DNA from: an uncultured Pelagibacteraceae bacterium
GTDB taxonomy: Bacteria > Pseudomonadota > Alphaproteobacteria > Pelagibacterales > Pelagibacteraceae
Length of the DNA stretch: 41,917 bases
Reading direction: 5' to 3'
NCBI GenBank assembly: GCA_902542855.1
Contig: CACBWE010000007.1
Coordinates: 1 to 41,917 of the forward strand
Within the stretch, counting starts at the first letter, position 1. Each line of letters begins with the position of its first letter. The notes under the pieces are model-generated. The model was not told the origin of the DNA, did no database searches, and was given only the letters and a program-made list of their open reading frames with translations. Positions 32,885 through 41,917 of the stretch are shown piece by piece. A program made the translations under genes and the position numbers.

Positions 32885-33397
32885 ATGAAATCAAAAGAAA
32901 ATCTAGTTTTTTTGGGGATGATGGGTTCTGGTAAGAGCTCTATTGGATCTTTAGTAGCTAAGAAATTAAAATTAAATTTTGTTGATATCGATAAAGAAAT
33001 TGAAAAAAATTTAAACATTACAATAAAAAAAATCTTTGAAGATAAGGGTGAGAATTATTTTAGAAAAATTGAAGAACAAACAACTTTAAAAAAACTTAAA
33101 TTAAGCTCTACTGTAATTTCACTTGGTGGGGGAGCTTTTACAAATAAAAATATTAGGAAAGAAATTTTAAAAAATCATTTATCTTTTTGGCTAAATTGGG
33201 ATGATAAAACATTATTAGATAGAATTAAAAACAGTAAAAAAAGACCATTAGCAATTAATGCAACAGATACAGATTTAATTGATTTAATCAAGAAACGATC
33301 TAATATTTATTCTAAAGCTTTATATGAGATAAAGTGTGATAATCTTACTAAAATTGAAATAGTAGAAAAAATTGTAGAAATTTATGAAACAAACTAG
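32885..33397 (+). CDS. aroK: Shikimate kinase
   Basis: AroK phosphorylates shikimate. I start it at ATG 32885 (170 residues), which begins MKSKENLVFLGMMGSGKSS and suits the family; the longer in-frame start at 32822 would overlap the divergent membrane-protein gene. Motifs are Walker A GMMGSGKSSIG, the shikimate-binding FVDIDKEIE and FRKIEEQT, the glycine-rich ISLGGGAF, and the lid KKRPLA. It overlaps aroB by 14 bases, the classic aroKB pair. Together with aroA at the left end, it shows the shikimate route is encoded. Confidence 0.95.
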   Translation: MKSKENLVFLGMMGSGKSSIGSLVAKKLKLNFVDIDKEIEKNLNITIKKIFEDKGENYFRKIEEQTTLKKLKLSSTVISLGGGAFTNKNIRKEILKNHLSFWLNWDDKTLLDRIKNSKKRPLAINATDTDLIDLIKKRSNIYSKALYEIKCDNLTKIEIVEKIVEIYETN

Positions 33398-34490
33398 ATT
33401 AAATATAGTAACTAAAACTGAAAAATATCCAATAATTATTGGATCATATTTGACCTCAAGTGTATTAAAAATTTTTAAATCAAATTCAATTGATTTTGAT
33501 AAATGTTTAATTGTTGTTGATAAAAATGTTCCAAAAAAATTTGTCTCAAACATTAAAAAGTCTTTAAAAAATAAAAGTATTTTTGTGTTATTTTTTAATG
33601 CTAGTGAAAAAGATAAAAATATTAATAGCGTTAATAAAATTCTAGAAGTTTTATTAAATAAAAACTTTTCAAGAAATGATATTTTACTTTCTTTAGGAGG
33701 AGGAATTACAGGAGATGTGAGTGGTTTTGCGGCTAGTCTTTTCAAAAGGGGCCTAAAGTTTGTAAATATTCCAACAACTCTTTTGGCTCAAGTTGATTCA
33801 TCAATTGGCGGAAAAACTGGAGTTAATTCTAAATATGGTAAAAATTTAATAGGAAGCTTTTATCAACCATCACTGGTTATCTCAGATATTCAATTTCTTA
33901 AATCTTTATCAAAAAGAGAAATAATTTGTGGATATGGAGAAATATTGAAGCATTCTTTAATTGATAATAAAAAATTTTTTAGTTTCTTAAATAAAAATCT
34001 TAAAAAGATTTTAAGTCTTTCTTCTCCATTTATTGAAAAAGCAATTTATGAAAGTTGTAAAATTAAAAAAAAAGTAGTTGAAAAAGATGAAAAAGAAATA
34101 GCCTTAAGAAAAGTATTAAATTTTGGCCACACATTTGCCCATGCCTATGAGGCAGGCTTAGGGTACAGCCGTAAACTAAATCATGGTGAAGCCGTGATAC
34201 TTGGAATGAAAACGGCACTGAGTTTTAGTTTTAAGGAAAACATGCTTAGTAAAAGTGAATATAATTTAATTATAAATCATATTGATAATTCTGGTCTACC
34301 TTCTTCTATAAAAAAATATTTTTCTATCAGAGATTTAAATAAGATTTTATCTTTTATTATCAAAGATAAAAAAAATAATTCTGAAAAAATTAACTTAGTT
34401 TTGTTAAAAAAAATTGGTAAGCCAATTTTTAACAAACAATATTCCAAAAAAAAGTTAAATTTATTTCTGAAAAAATTTTTAATTAATTAA
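33384..34490 (+). CDS. aroB: 3-dehydroquinate synthase
   Basis: AroB cyclises DAHP to dehydroquinate with NAD and zinc, the second shikimate step. The 368-residue protein shows the NAD-binding LSLGGGITGDVSGFAASLFKRG, NIPTTLLAQVDSSIGGKTGVN, the zinc ligand Glu in GYGEILKHS, and zinc His residues in NFGHTFAHAYEA and NHGEAVILGM. It ends convergently with bolA, overlapping by 12 bases. Confidence 0.97.
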   Translation: MKQTRLNIVTKTEKYPIIIGSYLTSSVLKIFKSNSIDFDKCLIVVDKNVPKKFVSNIKKSLKNKSIFVLFFNASEKDKNINSVNKILEVLLNKNFSRNDILLSLGGGITGDVSGFAASLFKRGLKFVNIPTTLLAQVDSSIGGKTGVNSKYGKNLIGSFYQPSLVISDIQFLKSLSKREIICGYGEILKHSLIDNKKFFSFLNKNLKKILSLSSPFIEKAIYESCKIKKKVVEKDEKEIALRKVLNFGHTFAHAYEAGLGYSRKLNHGEAVILGMKTALSFSFKENMLSKSEYNLIINHIDNSGLPSSIKKYFSIRDLNKILSFIIKDKKNNSEKINLVLLKKIGKPIFNKQYSKKKLNLFLKKFLIN

Positions 34491-34739
34491 AATTTGGATT
34501 GAGTGGATGAATTCTTTTAATTCTTTATCTAAAATTTTGTAAATTCTTTTATTACTTTCAATTTTATTCATTTTTTTTAGCTCTTGTGAAACGATAATTA
34601 ATTTTAAATGATATTTTCCTTTTTGATTCCCTTTATGATTTTTATGAAGAAAAGATTTATCTTCAATATTTATACTTTCAATATTTATTTGATTTAATAA
34701 TTTATTTTTTACAATTTTAATTAACTCATTTATATCCAT
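34479..34739 (-). CDS. bolA: BolA family protein
   Basis: An 86-residue BolA-type protein. The class II KH-like fold is marked by INIEDKSFLHKNHKG at residues 22-36 (usually D-E-S-x-x-H-x-G-H), YHLKLIIVS, then NKRIYKILDKELKEFIHSIQI in place of the family R-H-R-x-V-Y...I-H-A-L. BolA proteins pair with monothiol glutaredoxins in Fe-S cluster handling or affect transcription. The Gly of HxGH is Asn here, and Arg-His before the helix is Ser-Asn. Divergent from the dnaJ-like gene, as in many alphaproteobacteria. Confidence 0.85.
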   Translation of the reverse strand: MDINELIKIVKNKLLNQINIESINIEDKSFLHKNHKGNQKGKYHLKLIIVSQELKKMNKIESNKRIYKILDKELKEFIHSIQILIN

Positions 34740-34756
34740 ATATGTTATTATATATC

Positions 34757-35290
34757 ATGAAAAATATTTGTGACTGGAATAATTGTAATGAAATAGGTGA
34801 ATATAAGGCACCTGTTGAAAAAGATAATAGCAGAAAATTTAGAATGCTTTGCCTTGAACATGTAAAAGAATTTAATAAAAATTGGAACTATTTTTCAGGA
34901 ATGAATGATGACCAAGTAATGGATTTTTTAAAATCTGACATGACTTGGCACAAACCCACGCAAAGCTTCAGCTCTTCAGATAATTTTTTCAAAGTGTTAT
35001 GGAATACAACTTTGAGAGATGAGCACGATAAAGAAAAAATAAATGGAGATTATAATCATATGCGTCAATTTAAATTTGATCATAAAGATATAAAAGCTTT
35101 TGGAATATTGGGGGTTTCTGTGGGTTTAAAGTGGAAGAAAATACAAGACAAATTCAAATTACTTGTGAAAAAATTTCACCCTGATATGAATTCCGGAAAT
35201 AAAAAATACGAAGAAAAACTTAAACTTATAACATTAGCTTACACTCAATTAAAAAACACATATAGAGAAAAAATTGACACCAAATATTAA
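34757..35290 (+). CDS. J-domain (DnaJ-like) protein with N-terminal Cys motif
   Basis: A 177-residue protein with a C-terminal J domain. [18 protein letters not shown] contains the HPD triad (residues 141-143) that activates DnaK-type ATPases. The N-terminal half has ICDWNNC and FRMLCLEHV, a small Cys/His cluster that may bind zinc, followed by [11 protein letters not shown]. This architecture is known in alphaproteobacteria just upstream of cobS. I use ATG 34757; a further start at 34742 is less likely. The gene overlaps cobS by 17 bases, so the J protein probably serves the CobS/CobT complex. Confidence 0.87.
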   Translation: MKNICDWNNCNEIGEYKAPVEKDNSRKFRMLCLEHVKEFNKNWNYFSGMNDDQVMDFLKSDMTWHKPTQSFSSSDNFFKVLWNTTLRDEHDKEKINGDYNHMRQFKFDHKDIKAFGILGVSVGLKWKKIQDKFKLLVKKFHPDMNSGNKKYEEKLKLITLAYTQLKNTYREKIDTKY

Positions 35291-36248
35291 TACAGTACCA
35301 GATATTAAAGTTTCATTAAAACAAACTTTTGGAATTGATTCAGAAATGGAAGTAGACGCATTTTCAAAAAAAAATGAATATGTCCCTGAAATTGATAAAA
35401 CCTACAAGTTTGATAGAGATACTACTTTAGCCATTATTTCAGGATTTGCTTATAATAAGAGAGTTTTAGTTCAAGGATATCATGGCACTGGTAAATCTAC
35501 TCACATTGAGCAAATTGCTGCAAGATTAAATTGGCCTTGCATTCGTGTAAATTTAGATAGTCATGTAAGTAGAATTGATTTGATTGGAAAAGACGCGATT
35601 GTTCTTAAAGATGGTAAACAAGTAACTCAATTTAAAGAGGGAATTTTACCATGGTCTATACAAAATCCAGTTGCTCTTGTTTTTGATGAATATGATGCTG
35701 GTAGACCTGATGTAATGTTTGTAATTCAAAGAGTTTTAGAAGCTGAAGGAAATTTTACTTTATTAGATAAAAACAAAGTAATTAAACAAAATAAATTTTT
35801 TAGATTATTTGCTACTTCAAATACTGTTGGACTTGGTGATACGACAGGTCTTTATCATGGTACACAGCAAATTAACCAAGGTCAAATGGATAGATGGAAT
35901 ATCGTTACAACATTAAACTATCTTAGCCTAGATAGGGAAATGGATATTGTGTTATCTAAAAACAAAAATTTAAATAATGCAAAAGGGAAAGAAAAAGTTG
36001 CCAATATGATAAAAGTAGCATCTCTTACACGTAAAGGATTTATAGCAGGAGATATTTCAACAGTAATGAGCCCTAGAACTGTATTGCATTGGGCTGAAAA
36101 TTCTGAGATTTTTAAAGACACCGGTTACGCTTTTAGAGTAACTTTTCTAAATAAATGCGATGAAATTGAGAAAAATACTATCGCAGAATATTATCAAAGA
36201 TGTTTTGGGGTAGAACTGCCAGAGTCTTTAGTTAATATTCAAATTTAA
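35274..36248 (+). CDS. cobS: CobS-type AAA+ ATPase
   Basis: A 324-residue AAA+ ATPase very similar in pattern to the CobS subunit of aerobic cobaltochelatase. Walker A is GYHGTGKS (68-75), followed by [14 protein letters not shown] and [16 protein letters not shown]. Walker B is [14 protein letters not shown], and the sensor/arginine-finger region is [31 protein letters not shown]. The start is TTG at 35274, inside the J-domain gene; the N-terminus with KQTFGID and [16 protein letters not shown] fits family members, so a later ATG would cut real sequence. It abuts cobT with no gap. No cobN or corrin-pathway gene is seen here. Confidence 0.9.
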   Translation: MTPNINTVPDIKVSLKQTFGIDSEMEVDAFSKKNEYVPEIDKTYKFDRDTTLAIISGFAYNKRVLVQGYHGTGKSTHIEQIAARLNWPCIRVNLDSHVSRIDLIGKDAIVLKDGKQVTQFKEGILPWSIQNPVALVFDEYDAGRPDVMFVIQRVLEAEGNFTLLDKNKVIKQNKFFRLFATSNTVGLGDTTGLYHGTQQINQGQMDRWNIVTTLNYLSLDREMDIVLSKNKNLNNAKGKEKVANMIKVASLTRKGFIAGDISTVMSPRTVLHWAENSEIFKDTGYAFRVTFLNKCDEIEKNTIAEYYQRCFGVELPESLVNIQI

Positions 36249-38048
36249 ATGAGCTCTAGAGAATCAAATTTAAAAGAAAAATTCAAAATTGCTTTAAATT
36301 CTACAGCAAAAGTAATTTCAGATGATTTTGATTTAAATAAAAAAAACTTAGAAGACAAAAAAGCTAAAGATACTATTTCATTAGAAATTGATAATCTAAC
36401 TAGCCCGAGTGACTTTATAAGGTTACGTGCAGAAACTGACTCGATTGCCCTTAAAAAAAAATTTTCTGATGAATTAATTTATAAAAAAAACTTACCTAGT
36501 AATACTTCTTCTAGATCACTTTATAATATTGCTGAAAAGATTAGATATGAGGCCTTAGGTGGTCAAATGCTTAAAGGTATAGAAAAAAACTTTCATGAAA
36601 ACTATTCACAAATAATTAATCGTAAAAGAAAAGATCAGTTAAAAACAAAAGAGGATGTACCTGTGGCAGAGGCTTTTGAGCTGTATATGCTTAAAAATTT
36701 TCATAAAATAAAATTAAATGCTCTAACTTCTAGAATGCTAAATTTTTGGGAGAAAGATTTTGAAAATTCTATTGAAAAACATAAGGAATTTTTGATAAAT
36801 AATCTTGAAGATCAAAACACCTATTCTTCTAAGTTTTCTCAAATATTTGAGGAAATGGATATATTTCAAAGCGATGAGGATAACGAAAAGGAGGAGGAAA
36901 ATCAGGATCAAGGCCAAGAAAATCCTTCAAGTGATGATCAGAATAGTGATAACGAAGATAATAAAGATAATGACAATGATCAGGAGACCCAAGCGTCTCT
37001 AGATGCTGATTATAGTATTGATGAATTTAATTTAGACGAACAACTTAATGAAGTTGAGTCAGATGAACAAAGTTTAGAAAAAATAGTAAAAAAGAATATA
37101 GACAATATTAATCTTGATTACAAAATATTTACTACTGAGTATGATGAGATTGTAAAAGCTGAGAATTTAGAAAATGCTGATGAAGCATCTAAACTTAGAA
37201 AAAGTTTAGACCAACAGCTAATTGGTTTCCAAGATGTTATAACGAAATTAGCAAATAAACTTCAAAGACAATTGCTTGCAAAACAAAATAGAGCTTGGGA
37301 ATTTGATTTAGAGGAAGGCTTATTAGATAGCTCTAAACTTCCGAGAATTATAATGGACCCATATAATTCCTTATCTTTTAAAAAAGAAAAGGACTTAGAT
37401 TTTAAAGATACAGTAGTAACTTTATTAATTGATAATTCTGGATCTATGAGAGGAAGACCGATTACCATAGCTGCGATATGTGCTGATATCTTGTCTAGAA
37501 CTCTAGAAAGATGCTCAGTTAAAGTTGAGATTTTAGGTTTCACAACTAAAAACTGGAAAGGTGGACAAAGTAGAGAGCTTTGGACAAAAAATTCAAAACC
37601 TAAAACACCAGGAAGACTAAATGATTTAAGGCATATTATATATAAAGGTGCAGACACTCACTGGAGACAAGCAAAAAATAATTTAGGACTGATGCTTAAA
37701 GAGGGCTTGCTTAAAGAAAATATTGATGGAGAAGCAATATCATGGGCTTACAATAGAATTAAAAAAAGAAAAGAGGAAAGAAAAATCTTAATGATAATTT
37801 CTGATGGAGCTCCTGTAGATGATTCAACTCTTTCTGTAAATTCAGGGGACTTTTTAGAAAAGCATTTAAAAAAAATTGTTAAATTTATTGAAAATAAATC
37901 TGATATAGAAGTTCTGGCAATTGGAATAGGTCACGATGTTTCGAGGTATTACAATAAAGCTATTAAAATTACAGACGTAAATGAATTAGGAGATGTAATG
38001 ATATCTCAATTAAGTTCATTATTTGAAACAAAAAAAAACTACCACTAA
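36249..38048 (+). CDS. cobT: CobT-type protein with von Willebrand factor A domain
   Basis: A 599-residue partner of the CobS AAA+ ATPase. The N-terminal helical part is followed by a very acidic Glu/Asp/Asn/Gln linker (about residues 208-275). The C-terminal VWA domain has a MIDAS metal site DNSGSM near residue 394, then [65 protein letters not shown] and [15 protein letters not shown]. In cobaltochelatase, CobT links CobS to CobN. Without CobN, this pair may act as a MoxR/VWA-like remodelling machine for another metalloprotein. It ends convergently with the kinase gene, overlapping 4 bases. Confidence 0.9.
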   Translation: MSSRESNLKEKFKIALNSTAKVISDDFDLNKKNLEDKKAKDTISLEIDNLTSPSDFIRLRAETDSIALKKKFSDELIYKKNLPSNTSSRSLYNIAEKIRYEALGGQMLKGIEKNFHENYSQIINRKRKDQLKTKEDVPVAEAFELYMLKNFHKIKLNALTSRMLNFWEKDFENSIEKHKEFLINNLEDQNTYSSKFSQIFEEMDIFQSDEDNEKEEENQDQGQENPSSDDQNSDNEDNKDNDNDQETQASLDADYSIDEFNLDEQLNEVESDEQSLEKIVKKNIDNINLDYKIFTTEYDEIVKAENLENADEASKLRKSLDQQLIGFQDVITKLANKLQRQLLAKQNRAWEFDLEEGLLDSSKLPRIIMDPYNSLSFKKEKDLDFKDTVVTLLIDNSGSMRGRPITIAAICADILSRTLERCSVKVEILGFTTKNWKGGQSRELWTKNSKPKTPGRLNDLRHIIYKGADTHWRQAKNNLGLMLKEGLLKENIDGEAISWAYNRIKKRKEERKILMIISDGAPVDDSTLSVNSGDFLEKHLKKIVKFIENKSDIEVLAIGIGHDVSRYYNKAIKITDVNELGDVMISQLSSLFETKKNYH

Positions 38049-39325
38049 ATATTAAATAATTCCTTATTATTCCATCTAACAATAACCTCAGCACCAGTCC
38101 GTGTTTTTGAATTTCTACAATTTACTGATGCAAAGTTTTTTTCTAATAAAGTTTTTCCTATAAACAGTCCAAGTCCCAAACCTTCTTTTGATTTATTTTT
38201 TGAATTATTTGATTTTAAATATGGTTCTCCAATTTTTGATATAATGTCTCTTGGATATCCATTACCATCATCCTCTACTGTAATCTCTGTAATTTCACTA
38301 TCACTTTTTAAATTAATAAAAATTGTTTTTTCTGCGAATTTATTTGCATTTCCTATAAAGTTTCTTAACCCATAAACAATTTCTATAGATTTACTTATTT
38401 TTTTTGGATTTGAGTCTTGATCAAAATTAAATACAAAATCTTTTTTACTTATTTCTTTAAACGATGAAATAATTTCATGCAAATAATCTCTAATATTAAT
38501 GTCTTTGTCGATGAATTCATCTTCTTCTACAGGATTTAATGTTAATTTCTTTAGAATTTCGTTGCATCGTTCTACCTGACTGTTCAATAATTCAATGTCT
38601 TTTTCAAAATCTTTTTGTCCCTTAAATTGTTTCATTAAATCATGAGTAATTATAGTTATTGTTGAAAGTGGGGTGCCTAAAGAATGAGCTGCAGCAGCAG
38701 CTTGACCACCTAAAGATAATAATTCATGTTCTTTAGCCATAACTTCTTCCATTTTGCCTAAAGCCTCTTTTCTCAATCTAGATTGAGATCCAAACATCAT
38801 AGCAAAGTAATTTAAAAAAACTAAAGCAATAATTAATGAGGTTGGTATAGAGTAATAAAAGTAATGATTATTGTGGAAATCACTATTTAGATTTATTGGC
38901 AAGTCTTTATAACTAAAAGTCAAAAATAAAATAATAACCATAGTTAATATGACTAATAAAGTATTAGTCTTAAAGCTTAAATTTGATGAGGAAAAAACAC
39001 TTGGAATAAGTATAAAAATTACAAATGGATTTGTTATTCCTCCAGATAAATAAAGAAGAATACCTAATTGTAAAATATCGATAAGTAAGAATAGAAAGGC
39101 AGATCTATCTGATAATTGTGTTTTTTTATAAATGAAGATTAAATATAAATTACTTAATATACCAAAAAATATAACTATATTTGATGTAAAAACATCGAAT
39201 GAAGAATTTAAAAAAAAATATACAAAATTTACTGCAACTAATTGTCCTATAATTCCTATCCACCTTAAGGTTATATAAATTGATTTTTTAAAAAAATGAT
39301 ATTTCGAAGTCTCAAAAAACTTCAT
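38045..39325 (-). CDS. regB: RegB/PrrB-like redox sensor histidine kinase with altered H-box
   Basis: A 426-residue membrane sensor kinase. Five or six hydrophobic helices span residues 15-175, and the quinone-sensing signature GGITNPF lies at 95-101. The H-box is [14 protein letters not shown] (His214), where RegB proteins normally read HELGTPL; the Glu after His is Ser215. The redox cysteine box is [11 protein letters not shown] (Cys254), like RegB Cys265. The ATPase part has FIGNANKFA (N box), VEDDGNGYP (G1) and [17 protein letters not shown] (G2). It probably reports quinone/redox state to a RegA-type regulator, which is not in this window. It lies 2 bases after gyrB. Confidence 0.86.
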   Translation of the reverse strand: MKFFETSKYHFFKKSIYITLRWIGIIGQLVAVNFVYFFLNSSFDVFTSNIVIFFGILSNLYLIFIYKKTQLSDRSAFLFLLIDILQLGILLYLSGGITNPFVIFILIPSVFSSSNLSFKTNTLLVILTMVIILFLTFSYKDLPINLNSDFHNNHYFYYSIPTSLIIALVFLNYFAMMFGSQSRLRKEALGKMEEVMAKEHELLSLGGQAAAAAHSLGTPLSTITIITHDLMKQFKGQKDFEKDIELLNSQVERCNEILKKLTLNPVEEDEFIDKDINIRDYLHEIISSFKEISKKDFVFNFDQDSNPKKISKSIEIVYGLRNFIGNANKFAEKTIFINLKSDSEITEITVEDDGNGYPRDIISKIGEPYLKSNNSKNKSKEGLGLGLFIGKTLLEKNFASVNCRNSKTRTGAEVIVRWNNKELFNI

Positions 39326-39327
39326 TT

Positions 39328-41400
<2,073 letters not shown>

Positions 41401-41419
41401 TTAAATTTTGGAAAAGAAA

Positions 41420-41428
41420 AATTATAGC
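41420..41428 (-). promoter_or_regulatory. Extended -10 promoter for gyrB
   Basis: On the minus strand TGCTATAAT is an extended -10 sequence with a perfect TATAAT (41421-41426), placing a start about 15-18 bases before the gyrB ATG at 41397. No good -35 is seen at 16-18 bases (TCAGCA), which is acceptable for an extended -10 type. Confidence 0.5.
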
Positions 41429-41511
41429 ATTTTTTAAAAAAATTGCTGATTTATCTTATTTAAAAAAACCAACAATGCTCAAATTACCATTGATATATAA
41501 CGGTTATTTGA

Positions 41512-41601
41512 TGGCGGAGAGAATGGGATTCGAACCCATGAAAGGATTGCTCCTTTACACGCTTTCCAAGCGTGCGCCTTCAACCACTCGGCCACCTCTC
41601 C
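41512..41601 (-). tRNA. tRNA-Ser (GGA)
   Basis: On the minus strand the acceptor GGAGAGG pairs with TCTCTCC, followed by G73 and an encoded CCA. The anticodon arm is CACGC-TTGGAAA-GCGTG with anticodon GGA. A long variable arm (AAAGGAGCAATCCTT region) and a normal T-loop TTCGAAT make it a class II serine tRNA. It lies between gyrB and the glycosyltransferase gene, 7 bases after the stop of the latter, on the same strand. Confidence 0.94.
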
Positions 41602-41608
41602 AAAATAA

Positions 41609-41917
41609 TTATAAAATCCATTCTTTAAATTTATTTTTATCCTCAAAAATTACTTTTGGAAACGAAGTATCTAATTTGACTTTTTGGTACTTTTGTTCTC
41701 TGTCAAACAAATCTATTCCCTTGTTTATTTTATCTTGAATTATTTTAGTATCTGTAAACCTTTTTTGGTTATATTCTGCGTGGCCAAAAGATTTGATTTT
41801 TTGACTTATCTGATTAGGATTCATTAAATAAGAAAAATGCCATCCTCCTTCTTTGATTATATTCCATTTTATTTTATAAAATTTTAACACTGAATATCTT
41901 TTAACTTTTTGATCCCG
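41609..41917 (-). CDS. Family 17 glycosyltransferase, 3' part only
   Basis: The frame stays open to the right edge (reading RDQKVKRYSVLKFYKIKWN), so this is the C-terminal part of a longer gene; the GTG at 41890 is internal. The segment EGGWHFSYLMNPNQISQKIK, then SFGHAEYNQKRFTD and DKINKGIDLFDRE, matches the C-terminal pattern of GT17 (beta-1,4-N-acetylglucosaminyltransferase III-like): G-W-H-x-S-Y, K-x-x-S-F-x-H-x-E-[YF]-N, and I-x-x-G-x-D-L-F. Bacterial members are usually found among surface-polysaccharide genes. The donor and acceptor cannot be told. It ends just before tRNA-Ser. Confidence 0.78.
   Translation of the reverse strand, partial: RDQKVKRYSVLKFYKIKWNIIKEGGWHFSYLMNPNQISQKIKSFGHAEYNQKRFTDTKIIQDKINKGIDLFDREQKYQKVKLDTSFPKVIFEDKNKFKEWIL

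Noticed and set aside
35274..38048. Evidence of cobalamin biosynthesis
   Set aside because: CobS and CobT by name suggest cobaltochelatase, but no CobN or corrin-ring gene is seen here and J/AAA+/VWA sets have other uses, so I do not claim B12 synthesis.

Overview
This window is a gene-dense, very AT-rich (roughly 30% G+C by eye) bacterial chromosome segment. It fits SAR11 (Pelagibacterales, Alphaproteobacteria). The reasons are lysine/asparagine/isoleucine-rich proteins, spacers of a few bases or overlapping genes, and alphaproteobacterial gene orders: cmk-rpsA-ihfB-pyrF-trpFBA-accD-folC; murA-DUF2948-hisD-infA; rpmH-rnpA-yidD-yidC-argB-nucleotidase-dapD-dapE; truA-fmt-def; aroK-aroB; bolA-dnaJ-cobS-cobT. 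It also has a tRNA-His with A73 and no encoded G-1. I see no insertion sequence, prophage, integrase or CRISPR array, and no gene-free stretch longer than about 230 bases.

Layout. (1) 1-8724, plus strand: one continuous run covering the aroA 3' end, cmk, rpsA, ihfB, pyrF, trpF, trpB, trpA, accD and folC, almost all overlapping or touching. It joins shikimate/tryptophan synthesis, pyrimidines, the ribosome, fatty acids and folate. (2) 8721-12337, minus: thioredoxin, then a DNA-nuclease cluster of exonuclease I, a RecB/MGME1-like PD-(D/E)XK nuclease and RmuC. (3) 12516-15711, minus: a histidine block of tRNA-His, hisS, hisZ and hisG. (4) 15720-20332, minus: a spacer with a hairpin terminator and a possible small RNA, then cspA, tRNA-Phe, infA, hisD, DUF2948, murA, dcd and two tiny coupled genes. 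(5) 20433-23743: tRNA-Thr, a TVP38-type membrane protein, and the rpmH-rnpA-yidD-yidC cluster. (6) 23762-28720, plus: argB, a HAD nucleotidase, dapD, dapE, a histone-deacetylase-like hydrolase and a SET-domain methyltransferase. (7) 28700-32827, minus: truA, fmt, def, a secreted protein of unknown function and a small membrane protein. (8) 32885-38048: aroK-aroB, convergent bolA, then dnaJ-like, cobS, cobT. (9) 38045-41917, minus: a RegB-like redox sensor kinase, gyrB, tRNA-Ser, and the 3' end of a family-17 glycosyltransferase cut by the window edge.

Most genes are housekeeping. The points that stand out are: hisS starting four bases after the CCA end of tRNA-His; a cytidylate kinase lacking the P-loop lysine; a TrpB with changed catalytic residues; a RegB kinase whose H-box reads HSLGTPL; an adjacent HDAC-like/SET-domain pair; CobS/CobT-type AAA+/VWA proteins with a J-domain partner but no cobalamin genes; a 33-residue protein wedged by ATGA and TAATG overlaps between two genes; tRNAs with unusual T-loops; and a candidate small RNA at about 15766-15930.
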